Origin: JAKASX01 sp035534495
Lineage (GTDB): Bacteria > Acidobacteriota > Terriglobia > Acidiferrales > UBA7541
NCBI GenBank assembly: GCA_035534495.1
Contig: DATLRW010000015.1
Coordinates: 1-15,251 of the forward strand
Length of the DNA: 15,251 nt
Direction: 5' to 3'
Under the pieces are notes generated by a model, which worked only from the letters and a program-made list of their open reading frames with translations, did no database searches and was not told the origin of the DNA. The translations under genes and the position numbers were made by a program. Below are positions 13,735-15,251 of the stretch, piece by piece. Each line of letters opens with the position of its first letter. Positions within the stretch are counted from its first letter, which is position 1.

Positions 13735-15246
13735 CTACCCTTTAGATGCACGCCAGGACATCCCCGTCTCATGAAATGAATTTTCCCCGCCCCGCTCGTT
13801 CGGTTCCTCGTGAATGATGAGAGCTCGCTGCGTACCCGGCCCTGCCGCAAAATCCGCCGCCACGGGCAAACCGCTCGACCAGACCAAACGACCCGCGCTG
13901 GTCAAGACCGGCCAGAGGATGCGTTCTTTGCCAGCGACGCGCCTCTCGAGTAGCAGGCGTTTGAGCTTTTCCGCATGCCCGCGTCCTCGAGGCCGGTATG
14001 AATCGCCAGGTAACCGGCTGCGCACTAGCAGGGGAGGTTCGAGCCGACCGGCATCCAACACCCCAAAACCTTCCAGATAAGTTTCCCTCGCTGGCGGAGG
14101 CCAGTCAATCAATTTCAGCCGCAGCCGTTTGCCGGTTTCGGCAATTTCCACCACATCCTCGCCCGTCTGCCAGGGGTCGGCGAGATAGGCGTACGAAGCA
14201 TCCGCGCGCGCGATGCGAGCCGTTGCGCCTTTCGATATAAAAATCAGGCGATTCAGCACTCGCTCGACCACGATGCCGCCGGGAAGCTCCAATTTGCTTC
14301 CACTGGTGCCGCGTTGCGCCAGATCCAGCACGCTCGAGACGTGATCGGCCGTTAACCCGAGCATGTCGCGCTTCACCTGGCTGGCCGCCCGGCGAACCAG
14401 CCGTGACGCCCAGGCCTGGCGCGCATCCCGGTCCTTGATCCGTGGCTGCGGGTCGAGAATCTCCCCCACTTCCAGCGTCACCGGGGCTTCTTCGGGGCGC
14501 ACCGGGCGAGGAAAGCGATTTCCCATCTGCTCTTCGAGCAATGCTTCATCGTTCCGCGCCAGTTCGGCCAGCCGCGCCAGGTTGACCACCGCGCTCGGGC
14601 CGAACTCTGCCTCCCAAATCGGCAAGAGCTTGTGGCGGATGCGCGCCCGCAGGCGCGAGGTATCCAGATTCGTGGCGTCTTCCCGCCACGCTTGGCCGCG
14701 CATGGTGAGGTATTCGCGCAGCTCTTTCCGCCGCAGGTCGAGTTGCGGCCGCACGACCGGCCCAAGAACCGGGTGGATACCCGCCAGACCCCGCAAGCCC
14801 GACCCCCTGGCCAGCCGCCCGAGGACGGTTTCGGCCTGATCGTCCACCGTGTGGCCGGTGGCCACTCGGGTGGCGCGTCCCTGGGAGACGAGCTCGTGAA
14901 AAAACGCGTACCTTTGCGCCCTCGCCTCCGCTTCCACATTTGTACCCGGGCGCCGCGCCGGCCCGGCCAGGTTCTTGCCGTGAGCGACGATGCAGGCCAG
15001 CCCAAAATCGCTTGCCAGTCTGCGGACGAAACGTTCGTCTTCGTCGGCTTCCTGGGGACGGAGATGGTGGTTGAAATGGGCCACGAGGACGGTTGCGCCC
15101 AGGGTTTCCCGCATTTCTAGCAGGAGAAGCAACAGAGCCACCGAATCGCCACCGCCCGAGACAGCGACAGCCACGCGGTCGCCGGGAAGGACCATTTCCT
15201 GCTTTCGGATGGTTGTCAGAAGACGAGTCAAAAGCGGTGCGTGCAT
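13735..15246 (-). CDS. tilS: tRNA(Ile)-lysidine synthase
   Basis: A 503-residue enzyme that attaches lysine to C34 of the CAU-anticodon isoleucine tRNA, so that it reads AUA. The N-terminal PP-loop ATPase has SGGGDS (30-35), AHFNHHLRP (56-64), GHTVDDQAET (131-140), RGSGLRGLAGI (147-157) and the RARIRHKLLP segment (200-209) of the tRNA-contacting region. A helical middle domain follows, and the C-terminal substrate-binding domain has SRLPGDSYRPRG and LKRLLLERRVAGKER. The length is that of the full three-domain form. The ATG at 15246 has only 5 nt of upstream sequence in the window, so its binding site cannot be judged and the true start could lie outside. It is expected to be essential. ftsH follows downstream. 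Confidence 0.95.
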   Translation of the reverse strand: MHAPLLTRLLTTIRKQEMVLPGDRVAVAVSGGGDSVALLLLLLEMRETLGATVLVAHFNHHLRPQEADEDERFVRRLASDFGLACIVAHGKNLAGPARRPGTNVEAEARAQRYAFFHELVSQGRATRVATGHTVDDQAETVLGRLARGSGLRGLAGIHPVLGPVVRPQLDLRRKELREYLTMRGQAWREDATNLDTSRLRARIRHKLLPIWEAEFGPSAVVNLARLAELARNDEALLEEQMGNRFPRPVRPEEAPVTLEVGEILDPQPRIKDRDARQAWASRLVRRAASQVKRDMLGLTADHVSSVLDLAQRGTSGSKLELPGGIVVERVLNRLIFISKGATARIARADASYAYLADPWQTGEDVVEIAETGKRLRLKLIDWPPPARETYLEGFGVLDAGRLEPPLLVRSRLPGDSYRPRGRGHAEKLKRLLLERRVAGKERILWPVLTSAGRLVWSSGLPVAADFAAGPGTQRALIIHEEPNERGGENSFHETGMSWRASKG

Positions 15247-15251
15247 GGAAT

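Noticed and set aside
1..15251. Mobile element, prophage, CRISPR or defence system
   Set aside because: No transposase, integrase, terminal repeats, repeat-spacer array, tRNA edge or nuclease/toxin genes were seen; all genes are housekeeping or envelope types with uniform base composition.

Overview
The window is GC-rich, densely coding bacterial DNA. All genes except a DUF481 outer-membrane protein near the left end, and perhaps a fragment at the left edge, lie on the minus strand, so most transcription runs from right to left. An outer membrane (DUF481 barrel, LolA-like carrier, lipoprotein) together with MltG and FtsH indicates a Gram-negative organism. The order tilS-ftsH-folP with ruvX-mltG downstream, and the protein style, fit Acidobacteriota best. 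That placement is inference, because no rRNA or tRNA is present.

Right part (about 15.2 to 9.2 kb, read leftward): tilS (tRNA-Ile lysidine synthase), ftsH (membrane AAA+ protease), a 100-residue protein with a CPCC knuckle and a charged helical tail, folP (dihydropteroate synthase), and an exported M28-peptidase-fold protein that has lost most of its zinc-site and catalytic residues. Middle part (9.1 to 6.4 kb): ruvX, mltG and two tightly coupled genes of unknown function.

Left-centre part (6.25 to 2.3 kb): a lipoprotein of LolA/LolB-like type, a four-TM ABC permease, a LolD-type ATPase and a single-TM protein, joined by overlaps or a 1-nt gap, followed by a LolA-like periplasmic carrier. 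The set looks like a compact lipoprotein-sorting or envelope-lipid transport system and is the most interesting cluster here. Its upstream region carries a 19-bp imperfect direct repeat with a 28-bp period and a 10-bp hairpin.

Left end: a HAD phosphatase whose C-terminal tail is read from the strand opposite the end of the DUF481 gene (91-bp convergent overlap), the DUF481 gene with a possible 220-nt leader, and about 350 nt without a gene.

Two starts (ruvX and the CPCC protein) each lie exactly 6 nt after a TATAAT or TACAAT hexamer, the geometry of leaderless transcripts. No mobile element, CRISPR array, tRNA, rRNA or defence system was found.
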